Assembly (NCBI GenBank): GCA_907164885.2
Contig: OU015490.1
Span: forward strand, 236,466,622 to 236,530,621
Direction: 5' to 3'
Source of the DNA: Dolomedes plantarius
Taxonomy: Eukaryota; Arthropoda; Arachnida; Araneae; Dolomedidae
DNA length: 64,000 bases
Notes under the pieces: model-generated
The model's input: only the letters and a program-made list of their open reading frames with translations
Told to the model about the DNA's origin: nothing
Database searches by the model: none
Shown: piece after piece, positions 33,295 through 46,328 of the stretch
How the letters are laid out: every line of letters starts with the position of its first letter
Numbering within the stretch: position 1 is the first letter of the stretch
Position numbers and translations under genes: made by a program

Positions 33295-33510
33295 CTTTAA
33301 CCTTTTCAGGGATGCCGTTCGCATATTGCGAACGCCTAATTCTAGCCTTCTTTTCACATGCATTCAATGCATTCCAGTTAAATGAGCAGAAAAATGGCTG
33401 GTGCTGCCATCTGTTATCAGTTTAAAGAAGTAAAAACATTTTGTAACCTTTAATTGGACAATTTTTCATGATTTTGTAGGTTAAAAAATCGGGGGAAAAT
33501 GCTGTGTTCT
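33295..33510. mobile_element. Decayed TTAA MITE remnant
   Basis: Starts CTTTTCAGGGATGCCG after TTAA (about 33299). It contains ATGAGCAGAAAAATGG and GGTGCTGCCATCTGTTATC, the inverted counterpart of the block in the MITE at 14997-15232, followed by TTTAAAGAAGTAAAAACATT. The right end is not clear. Confidence 0.5.
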
Positions 33511-34034
33511 CGGACGGTACCGGTTATGATTGGAGAGGGGGGGGATCCAAGTAAGAAGAGGAGTTGCCAGTGCCAATTACTGCGATGGCCGGTCCCGACA
33601 TAATTATCAGTCTTACCCTCTTACCCAGCACGTCACATACGGTGAAATGTTTGACAACATTTGGGATATAAATTAAAATAAATTTGCTCCTTAAATCTCT
33701 AGAATTAATAATAGTCAAATAAAAATGGTATATTTAGATAGCCAGATTTTTCTGGACATTCAGATAGTTTCCTTTCTAAGTTCCGCTCATGTAAGGACGT
33801 TTTTCGTTTCAAAATACAATATACCACCTTTCCCACAAATAATTTTAATAAAAAAAAATATTTGTGTATTTTTCAAAAAAGGAAAATTATATATACGTAC
33901 AGAATTTCTCTCTATTATGCGGTACAATTTGTTTAAAAGAAACTTTAAATGCAAGATGGCAACTAGGGAGAAACTTTTGTCCAAAGGTTAACAATACACT
34001 GAGCTAATCCAATATGGCGCTTACCCAGCCACCC
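33511..34034. other. Stretch with nothing recognised
   Basis: A G-run (33536-33543) and overlapping featureless frames on both strands; no gene supported. Confidence 0.35.
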
Positions 34035-34038
34035 TTAA

Positions 34039-34454
34039 GGCTGCTGTGTACTAACTCTATGGGATTCGCTCACCTCAATGTTAACTTATGAAGAAAATTT
34101 GTCCTAGGGTTGCCGACGTGGATTTAAAGATTTTTTTTAATGTACTGCGTAATAGAGAAAGAAATATTACACTTTGAGGTATTTTTCGTTTTTTCAAAAA
34201 AATGCACATGATATTTTTAAACTTAAATTTTTTTGGGGAAAAATCTGGTATATTGTGTTTTAAACGCTTGTAAATTCCTTTGGTGCACGAAATTAAAAAA
34301 AATAATCCTGTTGTAAATTGCAGAAAATTTCAAGCCATCTGAAAATATCATGTTTATTGGATTATCAGCAATTATGTAGCTGTAAATGGTAGACTTTTTT
34401 TCCAAAGATTAACATTGAGGTGAGCAAATCCAATAGGATTAGTACACAGAAGCC
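34039..34454. mobile_element. TTAA-flanked MITE (GGCTGCTGTG ends), intact copy
   Basis: TTAA at 34035-34038 and 34455-34458. The left end GGCTGCTGTGTACTAACTC and the right end, on the minus strand, GGCTTCTGTGTACTAATCC extend inward for over 50 bp to TTAAC(A/T)T. 416 bp, no coding. It is the reference for the split copy at 22572-28719. Confidence 0.8.
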
Positions 34455-34587
34455 TTAAGTAACTCCGAAACTATTAGCATCGATTGATTCTAAACTTCCT
34501 CTAGCATAAGAGTTTCTCGGAGCTTAAAACTAATGATAGGAGATTCGCACTGTTCCTTTATGGGGATACTATTCCTTTAAATTATTA

Positions 34588-35497
34588 CAGGGTGGTTATA
34601 ATTAAAGTTCCACTTTGAAATGCTCATAAAAGGAGAACTACTGGACCAAATGTTATCAAACTTGGTAATAGTTTAAAGGAGGTCATGTGAATTTATTTTC
34701 CGAAAACAAAAAACTAAAACTCACCACCAGGCGGAAATGGTGCTGTATGCAATATTGTTAAATGAAATAAGGGTCGGAATCTAACTTAACCTTTTGTTAC
34801 ACGGGTTTAACATTTTGTATACCCTTAAGAAACATTGACCTAAACAAAATTACTGTTTAAAGTGTGCGCATTCTGGAAATCGTTTTCTTACAGACCGCTA
34901 ATTTGTGAATTTTGAATTCGGTCCTAAGACATGAAGATATCGGTTTAAAACGTTTTTAATCGTTTCTAAAACGAAACTGTTTGTGTGGTTATGCAAAACC
35001 GCAATGGCTTGTAATTGGCTTACGGCAGGAAGAAACAAATGATTTATGCAGATGCACTTTACACGTCATTTTATTTTCCAGATAAAAGTGAGCCTGTTTG
35101 TTAGAGTTCTCATTGTTACGAATCGACAATGTCTCTAACTATGAAAGACCGTACATGCCCGTAACATTCCTCCTGGTATGCTAAGAGCTACTGTTGAGAA
35201 TGCAGTAATGTGATTTAACTTGCGTTCGGAAATGGTGGACGCCACATTGAACATGCTTTGTAACACGTTTCAGAAACGATTAAACACATTTTAAACCGAT
35301 GTCTTCATGTCTTGTTTCGTTTAACAATATTGCATACAGCGACATTCCCCCCTGGTGGTGAGTGTTTGAACCTTTTTTTTTGGCAGAAAAAAAATTCCCA
35401 TGACCTCCTTTAAACTATTACCAAGTTTGATAACATTTGGTCCCGTAGTTTTTCTTTTATGACCATTTCAAAGTGGAACTTTAATTATAACACCCAT
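34588..35497 (+). mobile_element. DDE_3/DUF4817-type transposon, internally deleted, copy 2
   Basis: Left end CAGGGTGGTTATAATTAAAG, right end (minus) ATGGGTGTTATAATTAAAG, with an inverted repeat running inward more than 150 bp through GGTAATAGTTTAAAGGAGGT. In the interior (about 35175-35270) a remnant reads MLRATVENAVM and then, after frame change, HIEHAL, the family's C-terminus. Same family as 5949-6866 by ends. Confidence 0.75.
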
Positions 35498-36002
35498 ATA
35501 AGTATATATATATATATATAAATATAGTAATATAGTAAGTCTTTCCAAAAACATAATTGGTTGTTTTTGTTTTAATGAATAGTTTGTTCCGTTGCATTAA
35601 TATGTTAAACATAACTATAGGTTAAAATAGAAATAATAACTGCTAAAAATAAAAATAAAAATCATAAGTAAAATAAAATAATAATAAAAATAACTCATAG
35701 TAGTAAAAATAATAGAAACCAAATAATAATTAAAGGATATTAGTCTTAAAATACGGTAGCCTAAGTAAGTCTGTTACTGGGAATCCACTACCTCAATGGT
35801 TGCAAGTTTTATGACGTCAGTCATCTTGCGGTTACAAGTTCTTAACTTCCACTCTGACTAGCGCCAGGCTTGGTGTTCTTTGGTTAAGTACTTTTAATCA
35901 AACTTGATTCATTTATTAATCAATTCTTCTGTTAATAATGGATTGTACGGTGTCTGAGTGTGTTTATTTAATAGATCATACTAATCAGAAACAATCCATT
36001 GG
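35498..36002. other. AT-rich stretch, nothing recognised
   Basis: A-rich AATAATAAAA-type simple sequence at 35640-35740; no gene. Confidence 0.4.
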
Positions 36003-36131
36003 TTTTTAGACAGTATTGACACCGCTGATGAAGAAGTGCTGTCAAAAACCTTATTCATACTTTTATTTACTTGTTTGTTCCTCGCTGCAAGTAGCTTTAG
36101 AGCTATTACTGGTTTTCTCTTTCATCTTATT

Positions 36132-36135
<4 letters not shown>
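36003..36135 (+). repeat. Dispersed repeat module A, copy 2
   Basis: Matches 4045-4182 in the same order and orientation. Here the inverted block TTGACA...TGTCAA is better preserved, with CTGATGAAGAAG in the loop. A 92-bp (TA)n array follows at once. Confidence 0.65.

Positions 36136-36225
<90 letters not shown>
36134..36225. repeat. (TA)n microsatellite, about 46 units
   Basis: Uninterrupted TA array directly behind repeat module A. Confidence 0.95.
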
Positions 36226-36226
<1 letters not shown>

Positions 36227-36762
36227 TTGTCTTGCCATTACCATTAATTAATTTTTGTGATTAATTTTCGAATAAAAAACTGATTAGACCGAGGAAAACT
36301 TTCATAAATATATATAAAACAATTAATAAATATGCTCTTAAGTGTTGAAATTCTGAAAGACCGATTCTGTAAGCATTCTACAAGCAGCAATATACCACCG
36401 TGTCTTCGTCCACTGCAACCCGCATTTCACGGCTTGGTATGACTGCTCGCCTCAGGCTGTGCATGAGGTATGAATATTGTTTCAGAATTGGGGTAAGGAC
36501 TAACTCATTGTACTACACAAACTATTCAGAATCCTTCCTCAAGAAATTTATATTTGTTGCCAATGAAAAAAAATATAAAAAAATCTTAAAGTGTATTTGT
36601 CTACATAAATAATTCTAACATATTAATTAATCTGTAATATGCACAAATTGTTTTAGTGTAAAATTCTAATAACTCGTATAGCTACTCGTATTTTAGAGTC
36701 TGTGAAGAACTCAGGAAAAATAATTCAATTCTAATTCTTATCACAATTTTTTTTTTTATATA
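36226..36762. other. Stretch with nothing recognised
   Basis: No supported gene; a short frame at 36400-36612 lacks motifs. Confidence 0.4.
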
Positions 36763-37272
36763 CCGGGGGAGCCAAATGTTCGTAAAAACTTTAAAAATTC
36801 ATAACAAACGAAGAAATTATGATAAGGAAGTGCAATTTGCAAGAAAGGACTCATAAGGAAGTCGGATTTTTTTTAGCAGCAAAATAAAAATGAAATAAGT
36901 CACTGGTAGAACTTTGCGAGCACTGCTACTCCCCGTGGACGATTCCGCCGCCATATCTTTCATGACGGTTTCTACCGCAGTAATGCAGTCCTCCAACGAG
37001 GGTCTTCGTAGACGTTCCTTCAAAATCCTCGTGCATCACGGTCTTTTATTGCAAAGCTGATTTCCATAATTCTGCTGAATATCCCACATGAAAGCGCCAT
37101 CTACTGGTGACTTTTAAAACTTTTTGAACTTAGAAAAAAATTAACCTTTTCTTTGGCTGCTAAAAAAATCGGTCTTCTGTGTGAGCCCTTTCTTGCAAAC
37201 CGTACTTCTTTATGATGATTTATTCCTGTTTTATGATTTTTTAAGGTTTTTACGAACTTTTGGCTCCCCCTA
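36763..37272. mobile_element. TA-flanked MITE (GGGGGAGCCAAA ends)
   Basis: Inverted ends GGGGGAGCCAAATGTTCGTA (left) and, on the minus strand, GGGGGAGCCAAAAGTTCGTA, with similarity running about 130 bp inward (GAAAGGACTC... against GAGCCCTTTC). TA lies at both outer edges. A minus-strand stretch near 36900-37030 (SLEDCITAVETVMKDMAAES) may be a remnant of the parent transposase; I cannot place it. Confidence 0.75.
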
Positions 37273-37274
37273 TA

Positions 37275-37959
37275 CATTTTTCTTGTAAATAGTCCATAAT
37301 TATTTAAAAGTTTAAATTCTTTTTCTTCTTAAAAATTCATATAAAAAGTACGACCATTAAAATGCACTCATCAATAAAAGCTTTTACAGAACATATCCTA
37401 TCATAAGCAAACAATATGTACAAAGCTTCTTTTTGTCACATTTGTTTGTTTACTAAAAAAACAGCACCAGAAGTAGGGAAATTACGGAAAGTCGAAATCG
37501 TTTTTCACATGTCCCACGGCCCGTGAGAAAGTAATTTGCTACACTTTTCACTGACCCCTTCCCATTGACTGTTCATACAAAGGGTATAGAAAATATGTAG
37601 AAGATTCCCGTTCTGAACAGCAGTTTACAAAAACGGGCCCTGTAAACTAAAGGTTAAGGGTATGAAAAGTGTGGTAGCAACAACAAACAAATATTAAATA
37701 AACTTCATAAATGGATTGTGATTTATACATAGGCCATGAAAATTTTTTTTTCAATTCTTTTAAGCATTCCAAAATATAAAACATCTCACCTCAATAGGAT
37801 ATGTACCTATATTTGGAAGAATACAGTACTTGAGGACAGGTCCTCCATCTTCGATTTTTTTGCGTTTTCCAACGTTTCGGAATGTTTTGTTGGCACTTCT
37901 CTCTCTGACTATTGTGACTATAACTGATAACTATTGTGTACTAATAAACCCCGCTGGCA
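37275..37959. other. AT-rich stretch, nothing recognised
   Basis: No gene or repeat boundary supported. Confidence 0.4.
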
Positions 37960-38440
37960 TTTTTTATTTAACTACATACCGAAATACGACAATGTAAACG
38001 ATTTTACATGCTATTGTCTATATAATATGGTTTTGTTATTGCTTTTGAAAATAAGTTTAAACGTTGTTTTTGTTGATTATGCCACTTGACAACAACATCA
38101 GACCAAGTCCCGAAGGCTATGGGCGATGAAGGTGCGGCTCCTGTTTTGACTGGCACCACAAGGATCGGAGTCCGACTTGGCCAAAGGACCAATCCCGTAA
38201 TTTTGAACCGAGTCAAGTGACGAGGCCAGAACATTTGACCCCACACCTCCAGAGGTAATTTTGAGAACTTGGAGGACATTGCAGCCACGAAAGATTTTAC
38301 GTGCACCAAAGTTTAAAAGGAAATGTGAACAATTAAAAAGTCAGGCTTCCAAAACTGATTTTCTAATATATAATTTTTATTTAATTGTATACCGAAATAC
38401 CATAATGTAAACAATTTCACATGCTGTTGTCTATATAATC
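37960..38440. repeat. Direct duplication flanking a SINE
   Basis: The block TACCGAAATAC, AATGTAAAC, TTTTACATGCTATTGTCTAT and TATAAT at about 37977-38035 recurs at 38389-38440, 412 bp away, in the same orientation. SINE family 2 lies between. Confidence 0.75.
38063..38308 (-). repeat. SINE family 2, 5'-truncated, minus strand
   Basis: On the minus strand: CACGTAAAATCTTTCGTGGC, TCCAAGTTCTCAAAATTACC, CGTCACTTGACTCGGTTC, GTCGGACTCCGATCCTTGTG, AAAACAGGAGCCGC, GGACTTGGTCTGATG and an AAC-like tail. The tRNA-like head present at 58210 is absent. Confidence 0.8.
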
Positions 38441-39117
38441 TGATTTAATTTTTACTTAATTTTCGTAATTAGCTTCAAAGTAAACAAATAATGTAAAAAC
38501 AATTTAATAATGTGAACAACTTCAAAGTCAGCTTTTCAAAACGTTTTAAAACACCGTTCGAACACGTTGGCGAGAATGATTTCCCATTACACCAAACATG
38601 GTAAAATCGGCGCCAAAAAATCCAAGATGGCGGACCTGGCCTCGGGTTCTGTACCCCCCCCGCCCCCTATATCTGATTCCATAAAGCGACAACTCAAAAA
38701 AATTCCTATAAGTTTCTTGGAGGGTAAAAACAAAAGAGCTGTTCTCAACAGAGATCGAAATCGTCTTAAATCTTTCTTTCCTTTTTCACAGTGTTCCGAT
38801 TTCTTTTAGTAAGTACTTCAAAAATACTAATATCGATTTAATTAAGCATTTATTTTAATTAATTCTTTAAAATAAAAATAAAAACTAAAATTTTAATTAA
38901 GCTTTTGGAATTTTTCCTTGCATTTATTACGCAATAGTACAAATTTAATTTAGATGGAATACAGAAAATCCTGTAAAATGCTAATGCAAAAGTTTTTACT
39001 TTCCTGTGTAATTAGACACTCACGAATACCACCCTAGAGCAAAAAAGCTAATTTTCTGTATAATACTTTAATCAGAGATAACTCCAGGAAGAAAATGAAG
39101 CTTAATTTTCAGACAGA
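38441..39117. other. Stretch with no supported gene
   Basis: An 80-codon frame at 38567-38809 has a proline run but no recognisable domain or splice context. Confidence 0.35.
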
Positions 39118-39475
39118 CATTTTTATATATGTCCTTGAATATTAGCGATGAAGTAGATTTATAGGGGTAAATAAAGCGAAAGTATTCTAAAATTTTCCAC
39201 TTCCTTTTTTCACTTGGAAGATTGAAAAAACACATTTTATTTACTTGCATTATTAATATTCTTTTAAAGTTCTAATATTGTTTATACCTTGTCTTAATTT
39301 TATATATGTCCTTGAAAATTAGGGGGAAAGTATATTTATAGGGGTAAATAAAGCGAAAGTATTCTAAAATTTTCCACTTCCTTTTTTCAATTGGAAGATT
39401 GAAAAAACACATTTGATTTACTTGCGTTATTAATATTCTTTTAAACTTCTAGTAGTGTTTATACCTTGTCTTAAT
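39118..39475. repeat. 178-bp tandem duplication
   Basis: ATATATGTCCTTGAA recurs at 39125 and 39303, and blocks GGGGTAAATAAAGCGAAAGT and GGAAGATTGAAAAAACACAT are repeated with few changes. Confidence 0.9.
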
Positions 39476-39692
39476 TTATAAGGTAAAATCTATGAAATGA
39501 AAAAAAGGGAAAACTGGAGGTATAACATAATAAAACACATATAAGAATGTATTTTAGTTTTATCATATGAATATCATCAATAATTTTAGTTCATCTTGAT
39601 TTAGATACTAATAATTTCAAATCTTAGAAGTACCAACCAACAAGGACGGCTCCAGTCCAGTGATTTGGGGGGAGCAACGTCGGCTCTTAGGG

Positions 39693-41110
<1,418 letters not shown>

Positions 41111-41162
<52 letters not shown>
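41111..41162. repeat. (TA)n microsatellite right of the DD41D element
   Basis: About 52 bp of TA repeats, the other half of the array the element landed in. Confidence 0.95.
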
Positions 41163-41163
<1 letters not shown>

Positions 41164-41469
41164 TAAAAGATATAAACATCCTCTCATTTTAAATTAAAAC
41201 TCATTTAGCATTAGGTTTACGATTATATAATTTTATACTAGGAAAAAAAAGGCTGGGCTTTTTTTTTTGGGGGGGGGGGCAATTGCACCTAGGACCCCCT
41301 TGGATCTGCCATTGCCAACCGAAGAGATAACAAAATTAATTTTCAAAAAAATCATTAATTTTAGAATTAATTTTGAACGAATGTTTAGAATATTTTTGTG
41401 GCAATATCGAATGTGGTTCCGTGGTAAATGAAAGAATAATGAAATAATATGATGCATGGGTAACCATAA
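41163..41469. other. Stretch with nothing recognised
   Basis: T-run followed by G-run at 41261-41279; no gene. Confidence 0.4.
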
Positions 41470-41700
41470 CAAAGAATTTTAATAACACAAAATAAACAAA
41501 AGGAAAATTAAGGGTTAAAAACCCAATTAAGAATACGCGCACAAAGCTCGTTCGAAATAGGACCTATCGTCCCGTACCTACATAGTTCGAATCAAAATCT
41601 AAAACTAACATAGTATCGAGGTAAAGAGGGTGCTAGATGATCTTACTCAAGCAGTGCCACCTTGCGTCGTCTATAATCATTTAAGCATAGTGCCTAACAC
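41470..41700 (-). repeat. Dispersed repeat B, copy 1 (minus)
   Basis: Its minus strand aligns with 52238-52440: TTAAATGATTATAGAC, GTGGCACTG, CACCCTCTTTACCTCGAT, TACGGGACGATA, TTTCGAACGAGCTT and GTATTCTTAATTGGGTTTTT. No coding; class unknown, possibly an LTR fragment. Confidence 0.7.
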
Positions 41701-42032
41701 ACTTTCTTAACATTGTAGTTGCTTTTGACGAAGCAGTTACAGCAGCATGAAGGTGTTAATGTAAATTTCTTTCAAGCATCGCAAGTTTTATTTATTTTTT
41801 GCTCCAGATCTTGGATACTGCCAACTATGAACGAAGCGACTCTTTGATGGTATTATTTTAATGTTTTTTTTTAAACCAAAGATCCCTTTTTAGGTAGTTT
41901 TCGAGAAAAAGGATTGACATCTTTTTCTTTATACTGTTTTTCACTGACTGGAAATTCAATACCTAACAAAACTGATCACATTGTCTATGTACAGAACACC
42001 TTGATGTGTTAATCACTTACATGAATATTCCT
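41701..42032. other. Stretch with nothing recognised
   Basis: No gene or repeat edge. Confidence 0.4.
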
Positions 42033-42036
42033 TTAA

Positions 42037-43132
42037 CACTAGAAAGACGGCTGCCGTCATTTTGACGGCTTCGGACACACTATTGAGCGCTATGTCTGTA
42101 TGTCCTCAGGCTTCTGAAATTTTATGACTTTTTCTAATTTTACGTGAAATATGCGCACACATTTGCAAAATTATATTCGATAGTAAAGAGGAGGAGAAAA
42201 TGTGTTGTATACCGACTAAGACTGGAAGCCGTAAATTCGACGGCAATATAGACAACAGGCAGAAATCTTTAAAATAATACCGGAAAAATGTTAGTTACTT
42301 TTCGTCTCTTCCCCCTTTTGAAAATAACAGAAATATTGGCTCTTCGGAAATATTGGTGTGAGAAAAATAAGACCTGCACAAACCATGCATATATTTTTAC
42401 GGATAAACCATAATAGGTTGTCAGCTCGGTATACCTGCATAAAAATAAATCTAAATACATACTACTTTATTATATACTAGCATTATTGCCCGGCGTTGCC
42501 CGGGTAGATATATAGATATAAAATATTTCATGCATTCCATTAAAAAAAATACTGGGCTGCACTCCCGCTCTTCATGTTCATCTGGCCAGACAGAATGCGC
42601 TTAGCACGTTTCTACTGAAATGATATACAAACAATAAGAAAGAAAGAAAGAAACTTTGAGCCTGCGGACCTTCGTCTGATTTTAAGGTCATTCCCAACCC
42701 TCTTTCTCCCGTGCATTGTAATTTGACCCCCCCCCCTCCGTCATCCTCAAACCACCCCTCTTAACGCAGCTGGTCGAGGGGAATCCACAGGGAGTAGACG
42801 CACTTCTATCGGGCACAAAAAACATTAAAAAATTAATTTAAAAAAAAACTAATTGAGCCCCAAATTTCGTTTTTCCTGATTTAAGTTTCTCGGGTCCAAA
42901 ACATTAACAGTGCCGAATTTGGTCCCGGTGGGTGAAACAGTCTATGATTCTATAGCGGACAAACAAACAGACAAGCTCTTTTATATATATAGATTGATAT
43001 GAAATAGTTCAGACTTTAAAGTATTTAACTATTTAAAAAAATTAAAATTTTAAATTCTGGATTTTATTTTTAACCGTCAAAATGACGGCGTTCAGTCTTT
43101 TTAGCAAGAAAAAATTTCCCGTCTTTCTAGTG
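42037..43132. mobile_element. TTAA-flanked element (CACTAGAAAGACGG ends)
   Basis: TTAA at 42033-42036 and 43133-43136. Ends CACTAGAAAGACGG are exactly inverted. Near both ends lie CGTCATTTTGACGG-type short palindromes (42055-42070, 43074-43088). piggyBac-like. A Helitron occupies 42477-42993, leaving about 580 bp of the element itself. Confidence 0.85.
42477..42993 (-). mobile_element. Non-autonomous Helitron nested in the TTAA element
   Basis: On the minus strand it starts TCTATATATATAAAAGAGCT (42993) and ends with hairpin CCCGGGCAACGCCGGGC followed by AATAATG and CTAG (42477-42480), between A and T. 517 bp without Rep/helicase. Confidence 0.85.
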
Positions 43133-43139
43133 TTAACAT

Positions 43140-43732
43140 TCAAAATAGCAAACAAACAATATTTGACCCTCTGCGCATTTTTTAGGACACGTCTTATAAG
43201 AGGTTTGAATTCCTCTTTTAACAGGCATATCCAGTCAATAGTATCAAGACTTCATGATGGCCTTTGAACTGCTACAAAAGGGCACATTCTCCTATCAATT
43301 ACGATGGTGTTGCTTACTGTTTTTGAAGTATTTAATTCCAGATAAATGGTCACAGAGGTTTAGTTTAGCTCTATATAAATAACGCAGTCGAAAACACTGA
43401 AAGCAGTTGGAAGTCATATCGAATTATGAACACATTGGTTACTGTAAGATGTATTTGATGGAGATGATTTTGTGCTAAAATGAATTCAGGCGGCATCTTT
43501 GACAGTGAAATTACCAAAAAAATAGAAGTCTATCGCGTTGCAGATAGTGCATACTGATATCCCTAAAGGACGAAAACTGTGTATTTGCTGTTGTACCCAG
43601 GATGATAGGAGATACGGAAAGTTATGTTTAACTCAGATTAAAAGTTACAAAAAATATTTTTTTTTTCAGATAAGGGACTATTTTTTACTGTGAGAGACTG
43701 TTATAGAATATTCTTTTAAACACTTTATATTT
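43140..43732. other. Stretch with nothing recognised
   Basis: No supported gene. Confidence 0.4.
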
Positions 43733-44623
43733 TTAACGTAGGATTTCGTTCCTCAATAACGGTCCTCTGAAAAGAAAAAATCCAGAGTCCGTAACGAGTT
43801 ATAAAATTGGCAGCGCGCCAAACCCACTAGCAGTAAACAGTTAAACATAAAAGTACCAAAATGCGTCTGTTCACCATTGCTTCACCTTTCTGTCAAAAGA
43901 TGGCATCATCCTGTAAAATTGTTTTTGCTTATGTTTGAAAAAAATATATTTATGTATTAGAATTGATAGCTTAAAGATTAATGTTTAAATTGGTAAATTT
44001 CTTTCTTGAATTTTAAGAATATTCGAAATAATTTGTTTATACATTTATTGCTTTAAACTTAATACAACTTTTCTTATTTATTCTCTTGATTGTAAAGGTA
44101 GATGCATTTTGGATAATTTTCTTGTGATTGATTCAGTTGTTCTAAGATTTATGGTGGAATTTCTCTTGAAAACGCTTTTTACTACTATTGAATGCTAACC
44201 AATTCTTTCATTCTTTTGAGAAATTCCAATTATTTTTTAAAAATCGGAACATCCAAGTTTTTTTGTAAAATCACATTATGGCATTTTATTTAAAACGTAT
44301 TTATGGCAAAAAAACTATTCAACCTTAACTATTCAACCAGACAATTTTTGTTAAGTAAATTATAGCTTATTATTGAAAATTAATTCCATCGCATCACAGT
44401 TGTATTATTATAAATTCCATTAACAAAATATATCTTATTTAACTAATTAAAAAGTTTTGTGCATTGTTCTTTTTATTTTTCTCTATTCTTAAATATTTTA
44501 ATGATCGTACAAGTTGATTTGTTCTTTTAATTTTTCTCTATTCTTAAATATTCCAATGATCGTACAGCGTCATAAAAAGAAAAAAAGAAAAAGAGGTAAG
44601 CAACGATAAGTAATCCTACGTTA
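43733..44623. mobile_element. TTAA repeat with CGTAGGATT ends
   Basis: TTAA at 43733-43736 followed by CGTAGGATTTC. On the right AATCCTACG is followed by TTAA at 44620-44623. Related to the split repeat at 22985-28569. A 65-bp tandem duplication (TTTTTCTCTATTCTTAAATA twice, near 44476 and 44537) lies inside. Confidence 0.5.
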
Positions 44624-45924
44624 ATAACCCGCAGTGGTTTCATTAGAAGAGAGTATCTGAAATATTCCTTTTTTTATTGAACGAGCCTGGAAAATAGGAA
44701 AAGTTACAGAATCTTACTGTTTTAAATTAACTAAAATTGTAGAATCGTATCGTTATCGTTCAGGTTTATCAAATGATCGTTAAATTCAAATCCTCGCTAT
44801 CCTCGTTTAAATTGTTCTTAATACCTGTTATGCTATACAGTTAATAAAGCGTTTTTCTGTAGGAATAAAATTTAATTTTCCATGGAAAATTTAAGATCTT
44901 TTCTTATATAATTTTCATAGTATGATGATTATTACAAAACAGAGAATTACATATTTAAAATTTTTAAATCCTTAAAATTTGGTCATTTATTTTCTTTTAC
45001 TTTTTCCTTACTCATTAGAAAACAATTTATTTTCCATCCGTTTATGAAAAATTCCCCCATAGCTGATAGTTTTATCTTTAAAGCTCCCGAAACCTCACTT
45101 CTCCCACAAAAGAAACGTTCTCGTTTTGTCACCCTATCGATTTTTTTTTTTTTTTTTACAAACTGAAGTTCAGCTGCACAAGACAAGTGTTTTTTCCGTG
45201 ATTTTCTGTCCTTTCAAAAATACATAGTTTTTCTCTTTCTTTGTCCCTAGCCTAGAGCAACATCGAACCATATTATAGAGTTGTCACCGATTTCCTGAAA
45301 ATAAAATAATTTTGCTGAAAGCGAAAGCTTTTTTATTTTCTCCCACATATGGTAGGAAATATCTGAAATATCTTTCTTCTAAATTTAACAACAAAAGCAT
45401 TACGAAAGACGATTAAAAATAGCTTCCTGATTCGTTGCCTGAAGGAAACTAGAATTATTTAAATCTGCTTCAGCTTATATCAGTTTGCGAACAAAAGCAG
45501 AGATATTGTTGCCGCATTATTACCAAATTAAAGGCAACAAAAGTAACAGATTTGGTATTTTTAAGATTGAAAGTCCGTCGTTTTGAGCCATAATAAAACT
45601 ATTCCTGAGATTTTTATTTAGCTATGATTGAAATCATTAACCATAGTCCGCAAGTTGTATGAAATATTATTAAAAAGTAAACTTTTTAATATCCCAAACG
45701 GTTAATAGCGTATAAAAAAAACTTTCATGATATGTATTTACTGGATTTCAACGGTTTATTTATTTTCGTTTTTTGTATGAATTTAGATGAAAATAATTGA
45801 ATTGTTTCAGTTTTCATTTCTCCATTATTATTTAGAAATCGAATTATAAAGTGAAGGTAGAAAATGCATCACCCTTAAGGCAATATCCAGTATAACGATT
45901 ATAAAGATTTAACAATTTAGACAA
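44624..45924. other. AT-rich stretch, nothing recognised
   Basis: T homopolymer at 45141-45156; no gene, no element ends found. Confidence 0.4.
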
Positions 45925-46240
45925 AACATCCCCCATTACGTCACCTACAATTCATTTGTTGTAAAAAATTAAATTTAGGTATGGAGTCACCCATGAAGCT
46001 ACCTACAATTTATTAGTTATAAACATTCAAGCTAAATCTAAGCAAGACGTCACCGATTAAGACATTCACAATTTATTGGTAATAGAAAATTCAAAGTTTA
46101 ATTAGGCAAGGCGTCACCCATTAAGTTACCCACAATTGGTTGGTTATAAAAAACGCCAGCTAAATTTAGGCTTAGGGTCTCCCATTAGGCAACCACAGTA
46201 GGTTATGAAAAATTAAAGAGAAGTTTTACGTAGCCAAAAT
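45925..46240. repeat. Degenerate minisatellite, about 65-bp unit
   Basis: About five units, each with GTCACCCATTAAGNNACC, CACAATTTATTGGTTATAAA and AATTTAGGC(A/T)-like blocks, spaced 60-67 bp and clearly diverged. Confidence 0.75.
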
Positions 46241-46328
46241 TCTTGAAAGGCTAATTGAACCCTACACTGCAATGCATTGAACTTTCACATATGGGGTTGA
46301 AATTTGTCATAATTTCCTGTTCTTTATA

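Noticed and set aside
38567..38809. 80-codon frame with a proline run
   Set aside because: No homology recognised, no neighbouring exon, and the composition suggests chance.
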